From Tangfeifania sp. (GTDB lineage: Bacteria; Bacteroidota; Bacteroidia; Bacteroidales; Prolixibacteraceae), in contig JAGYMR010000096.1 of the NCBI GenBank assembly GCA_018400515.1, positions 1 through 9,447 on the forward strand: 9,447 nucleotides of DNA, written 5' to 3'. A program made the translations under genes and the position numbers. Shown one piece after another: positions 1-7,284 of the stretch; within the stretch, counting starts at the first letter, position 1, and each line of letters starts with the position of its first letter. Below the pieces are notes generated by a model. It was not told the DNA's origin. It made no database searches and saw nothing but the letters and a program-made list of their open reading frames with translations.

Positions 1-1
1 C

Positions 2-61
2 ACAGGTAATATGCTGCAGATGCTTCTGAAGGCCACTGAACCAAAAATGAACCGTCCGTAA
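2..61 (+). CDS. C-terminal tail of an unidentified upstream gene (partial)
   Basis: Reading frame 2 is open from the left edge to a TAA at 59-61 and gives 19 residues ending in KATEPKMNRP. The other two plus frames hit stops within the first 30 nt. Gene direction matches the sulfatase that follows about 150 nt later, so this may be the preceding gene of the same locus. The tail is too short to assign a family, and an open stretch of this length could occur by chance. The gap from 62 to 213 shows no other coding signal. Confidence 0.35.
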   Translation, partial: TGNMLQMLLKATEPKMNRP

Positions 62-182
62 CCAACATTTTGATAAAAAACCTGTATTTACTCGGTTGTT
101 TTGGAGGGCACGGATTTATTGTCTGGCCTGGAAATATTAAACCCGTTCCAATCTTCTGCAATCAACTTAAAAAATAATTCTT

Positions 183-202
183 CCGGATAAAACCGGATAA
201 AA
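183..202 (+). repeat. Perfect tandem 10-bp repeat just upstream of the first sulfatase
   Basis: CCGGATAAAA occurs twice with no spacer (183-192 and 193-202), ending 11 nt before the ATG at 214. The period is close to one DNA helical turn, so it could present two half-sites on the same DNA face, or it could lie in the 5' leader and affect translation. A near copy (CCGGATAAAT) sits at 9252-9261 upstream of the partial gene at the right end. The repeat is seen directly; any regulatory role is inference. Confidence 0.6.
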
Positions 203-213
203 TTTTACAACCA

Positions 214-1572
214 ATGCGACCTGTGAACATTTTCAAAAAAATTGCTTTTCCCCTTTCGATGGCATTAACAGCATTTTTAACTTTTTCCTCCTGCCGGCAG
301 GAAACCCCTCCCAACATTGTCCTGATCATGGCCGATGACATGGGGTATGAGTGCCTGGGATGCAACGGAAGCACCGAATACCGGACCCCCAACCTCGACC
401 GGCTCGCCGGACAAGGGATCCGTTTTGAGCACTGTTTTTCGCAACCCTTGTGTACCCCTTCGCGGGTGAAAATCATGACCGGGAAGTACAATTTCCGGAA
501 TTATGAGGATTTCGGGTACTTAAACCCTGAAGAGACGACTTTTGGAAATATCCTTCAGGCGGCCGGTTATGCCACCTGCATTGCCGGAAAATGGCAGTTG
601 AACGGACTGAACCGGAATAATCCGGGGAACCAGGATACCCGCCGCCCCCATCATTTCGGTTTTGAGGAGTACTGTTTATGGCAGTTGCACCATGCGCGTT
701 CCGAAGGAGAAAGGTTTGCCAATCCCCTGATTACAGAGAACGGCGAAGATCTGCCCCGCAATCCTGACGCTTACGGTCCGCAAATTTTTGCCGACTATAT
801 TTGTGACTATATTGAGCGAAAGGCCGGGGAACCCTTTTTTGTATACTATCCCATGGTCCTGGTACACGGCCCTTTTGTGCCGACCCCCGACTCCCCGGAA
901 TGGAAGGATCCATCGAAAAGATATGTGAGGGATACTACCTTTTATACCGATATGATGGCGTATACCGATAAAATCATCGGGCAGATCGAAAAAAAATTGA
1001 AAAAAGAAGGGGTTTGGGAAAATACCCTCCTCATTTTTACCGCCGATAACGGAACCAACCGGCAGATTTTTTCAGATACGCAACAGGGGACTGTCCGGGG
1101 AGGAAAAGGTCTTTCCATCAATTCGGGAAACCATGTACCCCTGATCGTCCACTGGCCTGAAAAGATTCAAAAGCCCCGGAGCAGCAGCACCCTGATCTCC
1201 TTTAATGATTTTTTACCCACGCTGTGCGAGGCAGCCGGGATCGCAACCGAAAAATACACCTCCGACGGACATAGTTTTCTGCCGCTGTTATCGAAAAAAA
1301 AAGAAGAAAAGATTCCAGAGGAGATTTTTATCCATTATTCCCCCCGCTGGGGAAGGTTTAAACATGACCGCTGGGTGATGAATCCGGAATACAAGCTGTA
1401 CAGGGACGGCCGCTTCTATCATACGGCCGCTGACCCCCTCGAAAAGTCACCTCTCCAGGAGCTGACAAAAACGGAACGGATTTTGAAAGAAAAGTTTCAG
1501 CAAATTTTAGAAAAAAAAGCGGAGGAGGTTCCGTTTTCAATGAATGACAAGGAATTTAAAGCGGCGAATTGA
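214..1572 (+). CDS. S1-family (formylglycine) sulfatase, predicted lipoprotein
   Basis: This is a 452-residue sulfatase of the alkaline-phosphatase superfamily (arylsulfatase type), expected to hydrolyse sulfate groups on a polysaccharide-derived substrate. A signal peptide (basic start, hydrophobic residues 10-24) ends at a lipobox-like FSSC with Cys27, suggesting a membrane-anchored lipoprotein. Calcium ligands are the DD pair at 41-42 and the DN pair at 278-279. The motif CTPSR at 80-84 places the Cys converted to formylglycine at residue 80 (codon 451-453). Further expected active-site residues are Lys126 (GKW), His218 (VHGPF) and Lys298 (GGKG). Length is normal and the S1 motif set looks intact, so it should be active if matured; no maturase gene is in view. 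The ATG at 214 gives a complete signal peptide; no strong Shine-Dalgarno is seen. Its stop overlaps the next start by 4 nt, indicating one transcript. The substrate and S1 subfamily cannot be decided by eye. Confidence 0.93.
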   Translation: MRPVNIFKKIAFPLSMALTAFLTFSSCRQETPPNIVLIMADDMGYECLGCNGSTEYRTPNLDRLAGQGIRFEHCFSQPLCTPSRVKIMTGKYNFRNYEDFGYLNPEETTFGNILQAAGYATCIAGKWQLNGLNRNNPGNQDTRRPHHFGFEEYCLWQLHHARSEGERFANPLITENGEDLPRNPDAYGPQIFADYICDYIERKAGEPFFVYYPMVLVHGPFVPTPDSPEWKDPSKRYVRDTTFYTDMMAYTDKIIGQIEKKLKKEGVWENTLLIFTADNGTNRQIFSDTQQGTVRGGKGLSINSGNHVPLIVHWPEKIQKPRSSSTLISFNDFLPTLCEAAGIATEKYTSDGHSFLPLLSKKKEEKIPEEIFIHYSPRWGRFKHDRWVMNPEYKLYRDGRFYHTAADPLEKSPLQELTKTERILKEKFQQILEKKAEEVPFSMNDKEFKAAN

Positions 1573-2948
1573 AACACGGATTATCCATTATCATCTTTTT
1601 TGCATCTCTGCTGACCGGGGCGGATGCCCAAAATGCATCTCCTTCCTTTCACTGGGGAAACGGCTTTTACTATAACCTGGACAAGGGGGAGTCCGTAACC
1701 TTCAGGGGCCAGGAGGTCCGGTTGCTGCAGCTGCAGAACCATTACAACCAGCTGAAAATCGGCAGCGATACGGTTTGGCTCCGGGTGAGCCGGCGCGCTT
1801 TGCCTGAGCTGGTCAATGGCATGCGGGTTTTTGTGGCCGACAATAAATTTGTAAAAGAACTGGCGGTTAATAAAAAGATTCACGGGTTGCTGAAGAAAGA
1901 TGCCCTTATCTGTTTATCGGATTTTCAGGGCCCGCTGCTCGACATTAACCGGTATGTATTTCCGGTGAGTTTCTCCGGTGGTTTTGTCTGGAGTACCGAA
2001 GAATCCAGTTATCTCTTTTCATATCAGGGAGGCGGTCCGGCGGCGGAAACCAGCGACCCCGGCACGCACCCGGGAATTGACTTTGACCTGCACGATGCGC
2101 GGGGTAAAGAGAAACACTGGTTGGTGGCCCCGGAAAAAAGCCGTGTGGCATGGATTGAATCCCGGCGGGAAGGAATGACCGAAAATGAAGCGGCTGTTTT
2201 ACTGGAGAGTGAATCCACACCGGGCATTTTTTATCTTTATGAACACCTTTACCGTAAAAACCTTGCGGTGAGAGAAGGGCAAACACTCCTCCCCGGTGAG
2301 ATCCTGGGCACCATCTGGGGAGACGAGGTCTGGGGAAACCTGCATTTTGCCGTGCTGAAATCCGATTCCGTGCCCCCCTGGTCCGGCCGCTATAATAATT
2401 TGGTAAATGGTTTTCCCCAGCTTTATGAATTGTATTTCCGGCAAACGACCGGCTATTCCAAAACCTTTTCAAAAGGGAGGATCTACTTTGGCCGTCGCCG
2501 CGACCTTAACCGGAACCAGAAAAATGTGATGGCTTTTGAACCCTATTCGGGAAAAGGATGGGAGCTTGGAAGATGGAATCCCGCCGAAAAGGTGGAGTGG
2601 GCAATGAAAAACGGGGATGGCAATGCACGACTCAGAAAAGTATTGTTTGAAGGTTCCGCGGCAGCATGCAAAAATCCTGAAAATTTTTTCGACTTTGAAA
2701 TCAACGTGCAGAACGGCACCTACCGGATCCGGGCAGAGGTGGGGGACCTGTATTTGCCCAGCTGGCAAAAAATAACCTTTGAAGGGGTGGATGCCGGCCG
2801 GTTTTCCCTGAATCCCGGACAGGCGGAGTGGACCACCGAACGGATCGTTAAGGTAACCGACGGGAAACTGACCGTGCGAATTTATATTGATCCGGAAAAC
2901 CAGCGGGTCGCGGGACTGCGGGAGATCGTTTTTCAGCATATCAATTGA
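1569..2948 (+). CDS. Secreted M23/LytM-fold protein with C-terminal galactose-binding-like domain, catalytic His replaced by Asn
   Basis: The protein has 459 residues. A type I signal peptide (hydrophobic 5-16, cleavage after ADA at 18-20) only appears if the TTG at 1569 is the start; this TTG overlaps the preceding TGA, so translation is probably coupled. Residues 21-150 are a beta-rich region I do not recognise. Residues 160-265 match the M23 (LytM) peptidase core: HPGID (His167, Asp171), then a strand pair around VAPEKSRVAWIES, YEHL with His226, the REGQTLLPGEILGTIWG segment, and finally NLHF at 257-260. In active M23 enzymes this last motif is HxH: its second His binds zinc (here His259) and its first is catalytic (here Asn257, codon AAC at 2337-2339). 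Zinc binding therefore looks preserved while catalysis is doubtful. Residues about 300-457 resemble malectin/galactose-binding beta-sandwich domains (NGTYRIRAEVGD, then DGKLTVRI). Known M23 enzymes cut peptidoglycan; here glycan binding, or a role tied to sulfatase action, is only inference. Confidence 0.82.
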   Translation: MKHGLSIIIFFASLLTGADAQNASPSFHWGNGFYYNLDKGESVTFRGQEVRLLQLQNHYNQLKIGSDTVWLRVSRRALPELVNGMRVFVADNKFVKELAVNKKIHGLLKKDALICLSDFQGPLLDINRYVFPVSFSGGFVWSTEESSYLFSYQGGGPAAETSDPGTHPGIDFDLHDARGKEKHWLVAPEKSRVAWIESRREGMTENEAAVLLESESTPGIFYLYEHLYRKNLAVREGQTLLPGEILGTIWGDEVWGNLHFAVLKSDSVPPWSGRYNNLVNGFPQLYELYFRQTTGYSKTFSKGRIYFGRRRDLNRNQKNVMAFEPYSGKGWELGRWNPAEKVEWAMKNGDGNARLRKVLFEGSAAACKNPENFFDFEINVQNGTYRIRAEVGDLYLPSWQKITFEGVDAGRFSLNPGQAEWTTERIVKVTDGKLTVRIYIDPENQRVAGLREIVFQHIN

Positions 2949-3126
2949 ACGTTTTCGGCCTCGCTTTGTCAATCATCCGGAGCAAAATATGTGCGTGCAC
3001 GGCAAAAGACCGGAATGCCTTGCGACCATTATCCACCAGCCTTCTCCCGGGATCCGCAACAATAAAATCCCTGCAGAAAAGGGAAAAATCCCGGGTGCTC
3101 GTTTCAACAGGGGAGAAAAATCCGCA

Positions 3127-3164
3127 AAAATGCAATGGAAAAGCATTTTGAAAAAAGTTTTTTT
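3127..3164 (+). terminator. Possible weak intrinsic terminator after the sulfatase/M23 pair
   Basis: A 7-bp perfect inverted repeat, AAAATGC (3127-3133) and GCATTTT (3143-3149), with a 9-nt loop is followed 8 nt later by seven T residues (3158-3164). The stem is AT-rich and the T-run is not immediately adjacent, so termination would be inefficient. It lies about 180 nt past the stop at 2948. Confidence 0.3.
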
Positions 3165-3197
3165 ATTTAGATATTGGTTATCAATAAATTAATCAGG

Positions 3198-3230
3198 TGT
3201 GTTTTTCCATGGGATTTTTTGTTATTTTAG
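3198..3230 (+). promoter_or_regulatory. Possible Bacteroidota-type promoter for the sigma factor
   Basis: TATTTTAG at 3223-3230 matches the Bacteroidota -7 consensus TAnnTTTG with one mismatch. The expected -33 TTTG is poorly represented (TGTG at 3198-3201, about 21 nt upstream). A start near 3237 would leave a leader of roughly 175 nt before the ATG at 3414. Support rests mainly on the -7 box. Confidence 0.35.
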
Positions 3231-3413
3231 CTCCGGGTTAATGGCTGGTAAAAATGTGAATCACATAACATTTGTGAAATCCAAAAGAGTAATGACCACT
3301 GGCTGAATTAATTCCGGATCCACGGAAAAAAGGGATAAAAAGCCGGGCAGACGTTTATCGGGTTTCCCTGAGTCTGCCTGAACACATCTTTTTGATTTGT
3401 TAAACCAGGAGAA

Positions 3414-4001
3414 ATGAAAGCACCGCTTGACAGGGATTACTGGAAGGTAGTCTGGGAGAAATTCCGGGCAGGTGACCGGAATGCATTCGAAACCATCTAT
3501 ACGGAATTTGTGGATGTTCTTTTTTCCTACGGAGCCCGCATTACCTCCGACCGGGCCCTGTTACAGGATGCTGTGCAGGATCTTTTTATTCATATTCATT
3601 CGTGCGGGGCAGATCTGCGAAAACCGGAATCCCTGGAATATTTCCTTTTTAAAGCCCTGAAGCGGATCATTATCCGGAAGTTAAAGCAGAAGCACCGCTT
3701 TAGTTTTTCCGGGCAGATGACCGAACAATTCGACCTGGTATTTTCACTGGAAGAGACGGACCATGAATTTTCGGATCAGCAAATGCTAACTTTAAAAAAG
3801 GAACTCCAGAACCTTGATGCACGAAAGCGGGAACTGCTGTTTCTGAAATTTAACAGCGGGCTGACTTACCGGGAGATGGGCAAATTGCTCCATTTGAAAC
3901 CGGATGCGGTGAAAAAACAAATTTACCGGTTGTTAAGTTTTATGCGGGAAAAAATGGAGAAAACCATTCTCGATCTCTTCCTGATCTGTTCAAAACGGTA
4001 G
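3414..4001 (+). CDS. FecI-like ECF RNA polymerase sigma factor
   Basis: This 195-residue sigma-70 family, extracytoplasmic-function protein would direct core RNA polymerase to a specific promoter set. Region 2 covers about residues 15-95 and shows the usual FRAGDRNAFETIY, YGARITSDRALLQDAVQDLF and FKALKRIIIRKL segments, which contact core and the -10 element. Region 4 covers about 125-180, with a helix-turn-helix at roughly 149-172 (SGLTYREMGKLLHLKPDAVK) for the -35 element. No signal peptide or membrane segment is present, as expected for a cytoplasmic protein. AGGAG at 3407-3411 lies only 2 nt before the ATG, an unusually short spacing; the start still fits the family because region 2 begins soon after. 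In Bacteroidota such factors normally sit directly before a FecR anti-sigma gene and SusC/SusD genes; here the next gene is a DUF4038 protein instead. A FecR-like start is found at 9381. The target regulon is unknown. Confidence 0.92.
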   Translation: MKAPLDRDYWKVVWEKFRAGDRNAFETIYTEFVDVLFSYGARITSDRALLQDAVQDLFIHIHSCGADLRKPESLEYFLFKALKRIIIRKLKQKHRFSFSGQMTEQFDLVFSLEETDHEFSDQQMLTLKKELQNLDARKRELLFLKFNSGLTYREMGKLLHLKPDAVKKQIYRLLSFMREKMEKTILDLFLICSKR

Positions 4002-4215
4002 TTGATCTCCCTTCCAGGGTGCTGCCCGGAAAAAAGGCGGAGTAAAACGTCTATGAAATTCTCCTGGCCAGGGATTTGCTGCTATGAAATATGTTCTATA
4101 ACACCTGCCGGTTTCGTCCCTTTTAATTTTCAGGATCCTCTTTTTAGAAAATAAATTAACAGGGCCCCTATGGGAAAATCGCTCCCCTGGTAAGATCAAA
4201 AAAAAATCAACGCAA

Positions 4216-5838
4216 ATGGAACAAAAGATTATCCGGCGGAAAAAGCTATTATTTGCTGCATGCATTTTTTTAATCAGCTGTTCGCTGGCCGCCCATGCAG
4301 CGGGCGGACTGCTCAACAAACCTGCCCGGCAGGTGCCATTATATACGGTTTTTGAACTTCATATGGAAGCAGAAGATCCCGGAGAAAATCCCTGGACGGA
4401 CGGGCCTGCCGTTTCTGCTGTCTTTCAGGGCCCGGACGGCCAATCCATCCGGGTAGAGGGTTACTGGGACGGGGAAAGTGTCTTTTCCGTCCGGTTCGCT
4501 CCAAAGGAAGAGGGCCGGTGGACCTGGATCACGTATTCAGCAGATCCCGGCTTAAACGGGATCAGCGGATCGTTCAGGGCGGTCGCTTCGTCCAGAAAGG
4601 CGGTCCGCAAGAATCCGCTGCGGCACGGTTTTCTGGAAGCAGCGGGCTATGGGTGGAAACTGAGCGACGGCACTCCTTTCCTTCCGGTTGGTGACACCCA
4701 GTGGTCATTTTCCGAGGAATTCCATACCGGAGAGTGGAAGGAGTGGGTGCAGGCTTTGAAAGACCGTGGCTTTAATACTTTTTTAGGGTGTATTTGGCTG
4801 GGAATTTACGACCGGGCAGGAATAAAACCTTTTCATGGCGCCCCTGCGGACGGAAAGCTGAATGAGCCTTTTTTTGACCGGCTGGATGAATGGGTGCGGA
4901 TGGCCAATGAACAGGGCATTATGATGGGACTGACCATCGGCGGATTTCCCCAAAATTCTGGATGGTTCTCCTATTTTCCCACTAAAGCTTCCAACGACCG
5001 TTGGTTTCGGTATTGTGTGCGCAGGTATGCAGCTTTTAATGTCCGCTGGGTCCTTTACGGCGAAGTGAATGAAACATCCCCGCCATGGGCCGGATGGGTG
5101 GAAAATACAAGGGCCATGGCACAACTGATAAAGGAGGAGGATCCTTATAACCATCCCGTTGGCAGCCATCATACCTCCATTGACCGGGAAACTGCCACCG
5201 ATAAGAATATCGATTACCTTTGTGTTCAGATATTCCGGAGTGGCGGAGCAGAGGACAACGAACAATACCAACTGACAAGCGATTACCGGCAGTACAAAAA
5301 ACCGCTCTGGTTTGAAGAATACTGGTACGAAAGCATTGAGGGACTGGAACCCGGCATACAGAATACCTACAGGAATTTTATTGCCGGCCTGGCATTTCCA
5401 ACCATGGGAAGCCTGATGCGCGGCCATGAAATGGATGCCGTTTTCGTTCCGGCCAGGGCCCGCCGCAATAAACAAACGGTTTATAAATATTTAATGGAGC
5501 ATGACAAAGGGCTTCAATGCATGCAATATTTTAAAACGTTTGTGGAGGGACTGGATATTTTACAATTTTCCCCGGCAGCGGATAAAATTGTACAACCGGG
5601 TGGGAGTATCCAGTGCGGCCGTTTTGGGAACGAATATTTGATTTTCAGTGAAAAGGGAGGCGATGTTTGCCTGGATCTGACAAATGCCACGGGAAATTTC
5701 AGGGTGACCGCGATGAATATTCTTTCCGGGAAAAAAGAACAGCTGGAGCCTGTTTCGGGTGGTAACCACCGTGTTATCAAACTGAAGGATGCCACGGATG
5801 TTGTCCTGCGCATCAGCGGAGGACGGATCCATGAATAG
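4216..5838 (+). CDS. Secreted glycoside-hydrolase-like protein with DUF5060, DUF4038 and C-terminal beta domain
   Basis: The protein has 540 residues. An N-terminal export signal (RRKK, then hydrophobic 11-21) can be cleaved after AHA (26-28) or read as a lipobox LISC with Cys22; I cannot decide between secreted and lipoprotein. Residues about 38-125 match the DUF5060 beta-sandwich (YTVFELHM, NPWTDG, RFAPKEEGRWTW). Residues about 134-440 match DUF4038, a TIM barrel related to clan GH-A and to apiosidase-like enzymes (RHGFLEAAG, LPVGDTQW, LKDRGFNTFLG). Candidate acidic catalytic residues are Glu283 or Glu286 in YGEVNE, and Glu367 or Glu368 in LWFEEYWYE. Residues about 455-535 form a beta domain of the type annotated as putative collagen-binding in such proteins. 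The likely role is cleavage of a glycosidic bond in a plant or algal polysaccharide; the linkage is unknown. It starts 214 nt after the sigma factor on the same strand, and its stop lies 20 nt from the convergent sulfatase stop. Confidence 0.85.
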   Translation: MEQKIIRRKKLLFAACIFLISCSLAAHAAGGLLNKPARQVPLYTVFELHMEAEDPGENPWTDGPAVSAVFQGPDGQSIRVEGYWDGESVFSVRFAPKEEGRWTWITYSADPGLNGISGSFRAVASSRKAVRKNPLRHGFLEAAGYGWKLSDGTPFLPVGDTQWSFSEEFHTGEWKEWVQALKDRGFNTFLGCIWLGIYDRAGIKPFHGAPADGKLNEPFFDRLDEWVRMANEQGIMMGLTIGGFPQNSGWFSYFPTKASNDRWFRYCVRRYAAFNVRWVLYGEVNETSPPWAGWVENTRAMAQLIKEEDPYNHPVGSHHTSIDRETATDKNIDYLCVQIFRSGGAEDNEQYQLTSDYRQYKKPLWFEEYWYESIEGLEPGIQNTYRNFIAGLAFPTMGSLMRGHEMDAVFVPARARRNKQTVYKYLMEHDKGLQCMQYFKTFVEGLDILQFSPAADKIVQPGGSIQCGRFGNEYLIFSEKGGDVCLDLTNATGNFRVTAMNILSGKKEQLEPVSGGNHRVIKLKDATDVVLRISGGRIHE

Positions 5839-5858
5839 CGCCTTCTGGTTGAAAGGAG

Positions 5859-7199
5859 TCAGGGACCGGTATCTTCCGGTCTGTTGGGGGCCTCCCGGGC
5901 CAGTTGAAGCATTTGTTCCACCATTTCCGGAAATTCTTTTGCGCGGTTGTGTTTTTCCCCCACATCTTTTTCGAGATCATACAGCTCCGGTTCAGTACGT
6001 TCCGGATCTTTTACATAAGCATATCCCATGGTGGGATTGGGCAGGAGCAGTTTCCAATTCCCTTTGCGGACGGCTTGCAATTCCCCTTTAATATGGTAAT
6101 AAAAAAGCTCTCGTGCCCCGGTCGCTTTCTTCCCCAGAAGCAGTTCCGACTGGTCGCGTCCGTCAAGGATCCGGTCGCCGGGGAGAGAAACCCCCGCCAG
6201 TTTTGCAAACGTGGGTAGGATATCGATCGAAGCCATCATCTGCCGGCTGACCCCTCCCGGAGCAATCATTCCGGGTGCCCAAAAAACACAGGGCACCCGG
6301 AATCCCCCTTCATAAGGCGAGCCCTTGGCACTCCGCAGCGGAAAAGCGCTGCCCGTTGCTTTCTGCCCCCTGTGCCTTTCCCTGTAGACCGCCTCCCGGT
6401 TGGACCAGGGACCATTGTCACTGAGGAAAACCACAAGGGTTTTTTCATCGAGCCCAAGCTGGTCAAGAAGCCCGAATATACGCCCTGTATTCCAGTCAAT
6501 CTCCTCAATCACATCCCCGTAAAGTTCTCCTTCTGACCGGCCTTTAAAACCGCGAGAGGCGTCGATAACCACATGGGGCATGGTGTGGGCCAGGTAGAGA
6601 AAAAAGGGTTGATCGCGATTGTTGTTTATGAACCGGAGGGCATCGTCGCTATACATCTTTGTCAGGGAAGCCATGTCATTGGTCGGGAAAAGCAGGTCCC
6701 GGTTCCGGTAAAGATCGATCCTCCCCCGGTCGTTGGCACCAAGGGTGCCGAAAAAATAGTCAAATCCCTGATCATTGGGGACAAGTCCCTCCTGGTATCT
6801 CCTTTGTGAAATGTCCCATTTGCCGATACACCCGGTGGTGTAACCGGCTTTTTTCAAAATTTCGGCAAGGGTTATTTCTTCCGGGTTGGTTCGCCAGCCA
6901 CCGCCAATTCGCAGCGGATACCGCCCGGTAAGCAGGGCTCCCCTTGAGGGACCGCATACCGGCTGGGCATAAAAACTGGTCATCATCAGTCCTTCTGAGG
7001 CCATTTTGTCAATGGCCGGGGTTTTTATTGTTTCCGAACCGAAACATCCGAGGTCATGGTACCCCTGGTCATCGGTAAAAATAATAATAAAATTGGGTGG
7101 GGAAGGGGTTGCTGATGAGCCGGTGCCGCTGCAGGAGGGCACCGAAAGGGTCGCAACGAGTGCCGCCCAAAGGGGTAAACACAGGAAAAAACGTTTCAT
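5859..7199 (-). CDS. S1-family (formylglycine) sulfatase, predicted lipoprotein
   Basis: A 446-residue arylsulfatase-type enzyme. Residues 1-22 are a lipoprotein signal (MKRFF start, hydrophobic 4-20) ending at Cys23 in VPSCSG. Calcium ligands are the DD pair at 43-44 (FTDDQGY) and the DN pair at 261-262 (LSDNGPW). CGPSR at 82-86 gives Cys82 as the residue converted to formylglycine (codon 6956-6954). Lys127 (GKW), His209 (HTMPH) and Lys292 (AKGSPYEGGFRVP) complete the S1 active site. The C-terminal part ends with the common sulfatase segment PELYDLEKDVGEKHN. It has full length with no defects, so it is expected to be active. The start ATG is supported by the intact signal peptide; upstream lies an 85-nt gap to the other minus-strand sulfatase, which contains a possible terminator, so the two genes may not be strictly one operon. 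The substrate is not determinable by eye; it differs clearly from the 214 sulfatase in the histidine and lysine motif surroundings. Confidence 0.93.
   Translation of the reverse strand: MKRFFLCLPLWAALVATLSVPSCSGTGSSATPSPPNFIIIFTDDQGYHDLGCFGSETIKTPAIDKMASEGLMMTSFYAQPVCGPSRGALLTGRYPLRIGGGWRTNPEEITLAEILKKAGYTTGCIGKWDISQRRYQEGLVPNDQGFDYFFGTLGANDRGRIDLYRNRDLLFPTNDMASLTKMYSDDALRFINNNRDQPFFLYLAHTMPHVVIDASRGFKGRSEGELYGDVIEEIDWNTGRIFGLLDQLGLDEKTLVVFLSDNGPWSNREAVYRERHRGQKATGSAFPLRSAKGSPYEGGFRVPCVFWAPGMIAPGGVSRQMMASIDILPTFAKLAGVSLPGDRILDGRDQSELLLGKKATGARELFYYHIKGELQAVRKGNWKLLLPNPTMGYAYVKDPERTEPELYDLEKDVGEKHNRAKEFPEMVEQMLQLAREAPNRPEDTGP
5864..5881. repeat. GC-rich hairpin at the convergent gene junction
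   Basis: GACCGG (5864-5869) and CCGGTC (5876-5881) form a perfect 6-bp stem with a 6-nt loop. It lies 25 nt after the stop of the DUF4038 gene and inside the last codons of the opposing sulfatase. No T-run follows on either strand, so it is not a standard intrinsic terminator, but it could stall or protect the 3' end of the plus-strand transcript. Confidence 0.4.
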
Positions 7200-7244
7200 T
7201 GGAATAAAATTTAGTTTTATGGATGTATCTCAACGCTGTATATT

Positions 7245-7266
7245 AAAAAAAGAAGCGCCACCGCTC
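7245..7266 (-). terminator. Possible short intrinsic terminator between the two minus-strand sulfatases
   Basis: On the minus strand, AGCG-GTGG-CGCT (7265-7254) is followed by TC and then seven T residues (7251-7245). The stem is only 4 bp plus a possible G-T pair, so it is weak. It begins about 20 nt past the stop of the 8796-7285 gene. If it works, the downstream sulfatase would need its own promoter; TAAATTTT just before its ATG is close to a -7 box but would make the mRNA nearly leaderless. Confidence 0.33.
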
Positions 7267-7284
7267 AGGGGGGCATTAATTTTC

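Larger units (their letters stand above)
2949..3413. other. 465-nt intergenic region between the sulfatase/M23 pair and the sigma factor
   Basis: No convincing gene is present. Both strands have overlapping open frames of 60-100 codons at about 2890-3190, but none has a recognisable domain, a good start context or typical composition. The stretch contains two CCCGGG sites (one within a TCCCGGGA palindrome near 3046, one near 3090), a weak hairpin with a T-run at 3127-3164, and a promoter-like -7 box at 3223-3230. It probably separates two transcription units. Confidence 0.6.

Noticed and set aside
1945..2472. 175-codon minus-strand open frame
   Set aside because: Antisense to the M23-fold domain; composition rich in Pro, Arg and His and no domain, typical of a shadow frame.
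2887..3192. Overlapping plus- and minus-strand open frames of 64-101 codons in the intergenic region
   Set aside because: No recognisable domain, no convincing start signal, and several competing frames open over the same bases; best explained as chance or untranslated sequence.
4063..4072. CCTGGCCAGG palindrome after the sigma gene as a terminator or operator
   Set aside because: It has no loop and no T-run, so it cannot form a normal terminator; a 10-bp palindrome alone is weak evidence for an operator.
4783..5475. 230-codon minus-strand open frame
   Set aside because: It lies antisense inside the DUF4038 coding region, whose motifs are clear; its translation shows no domain.
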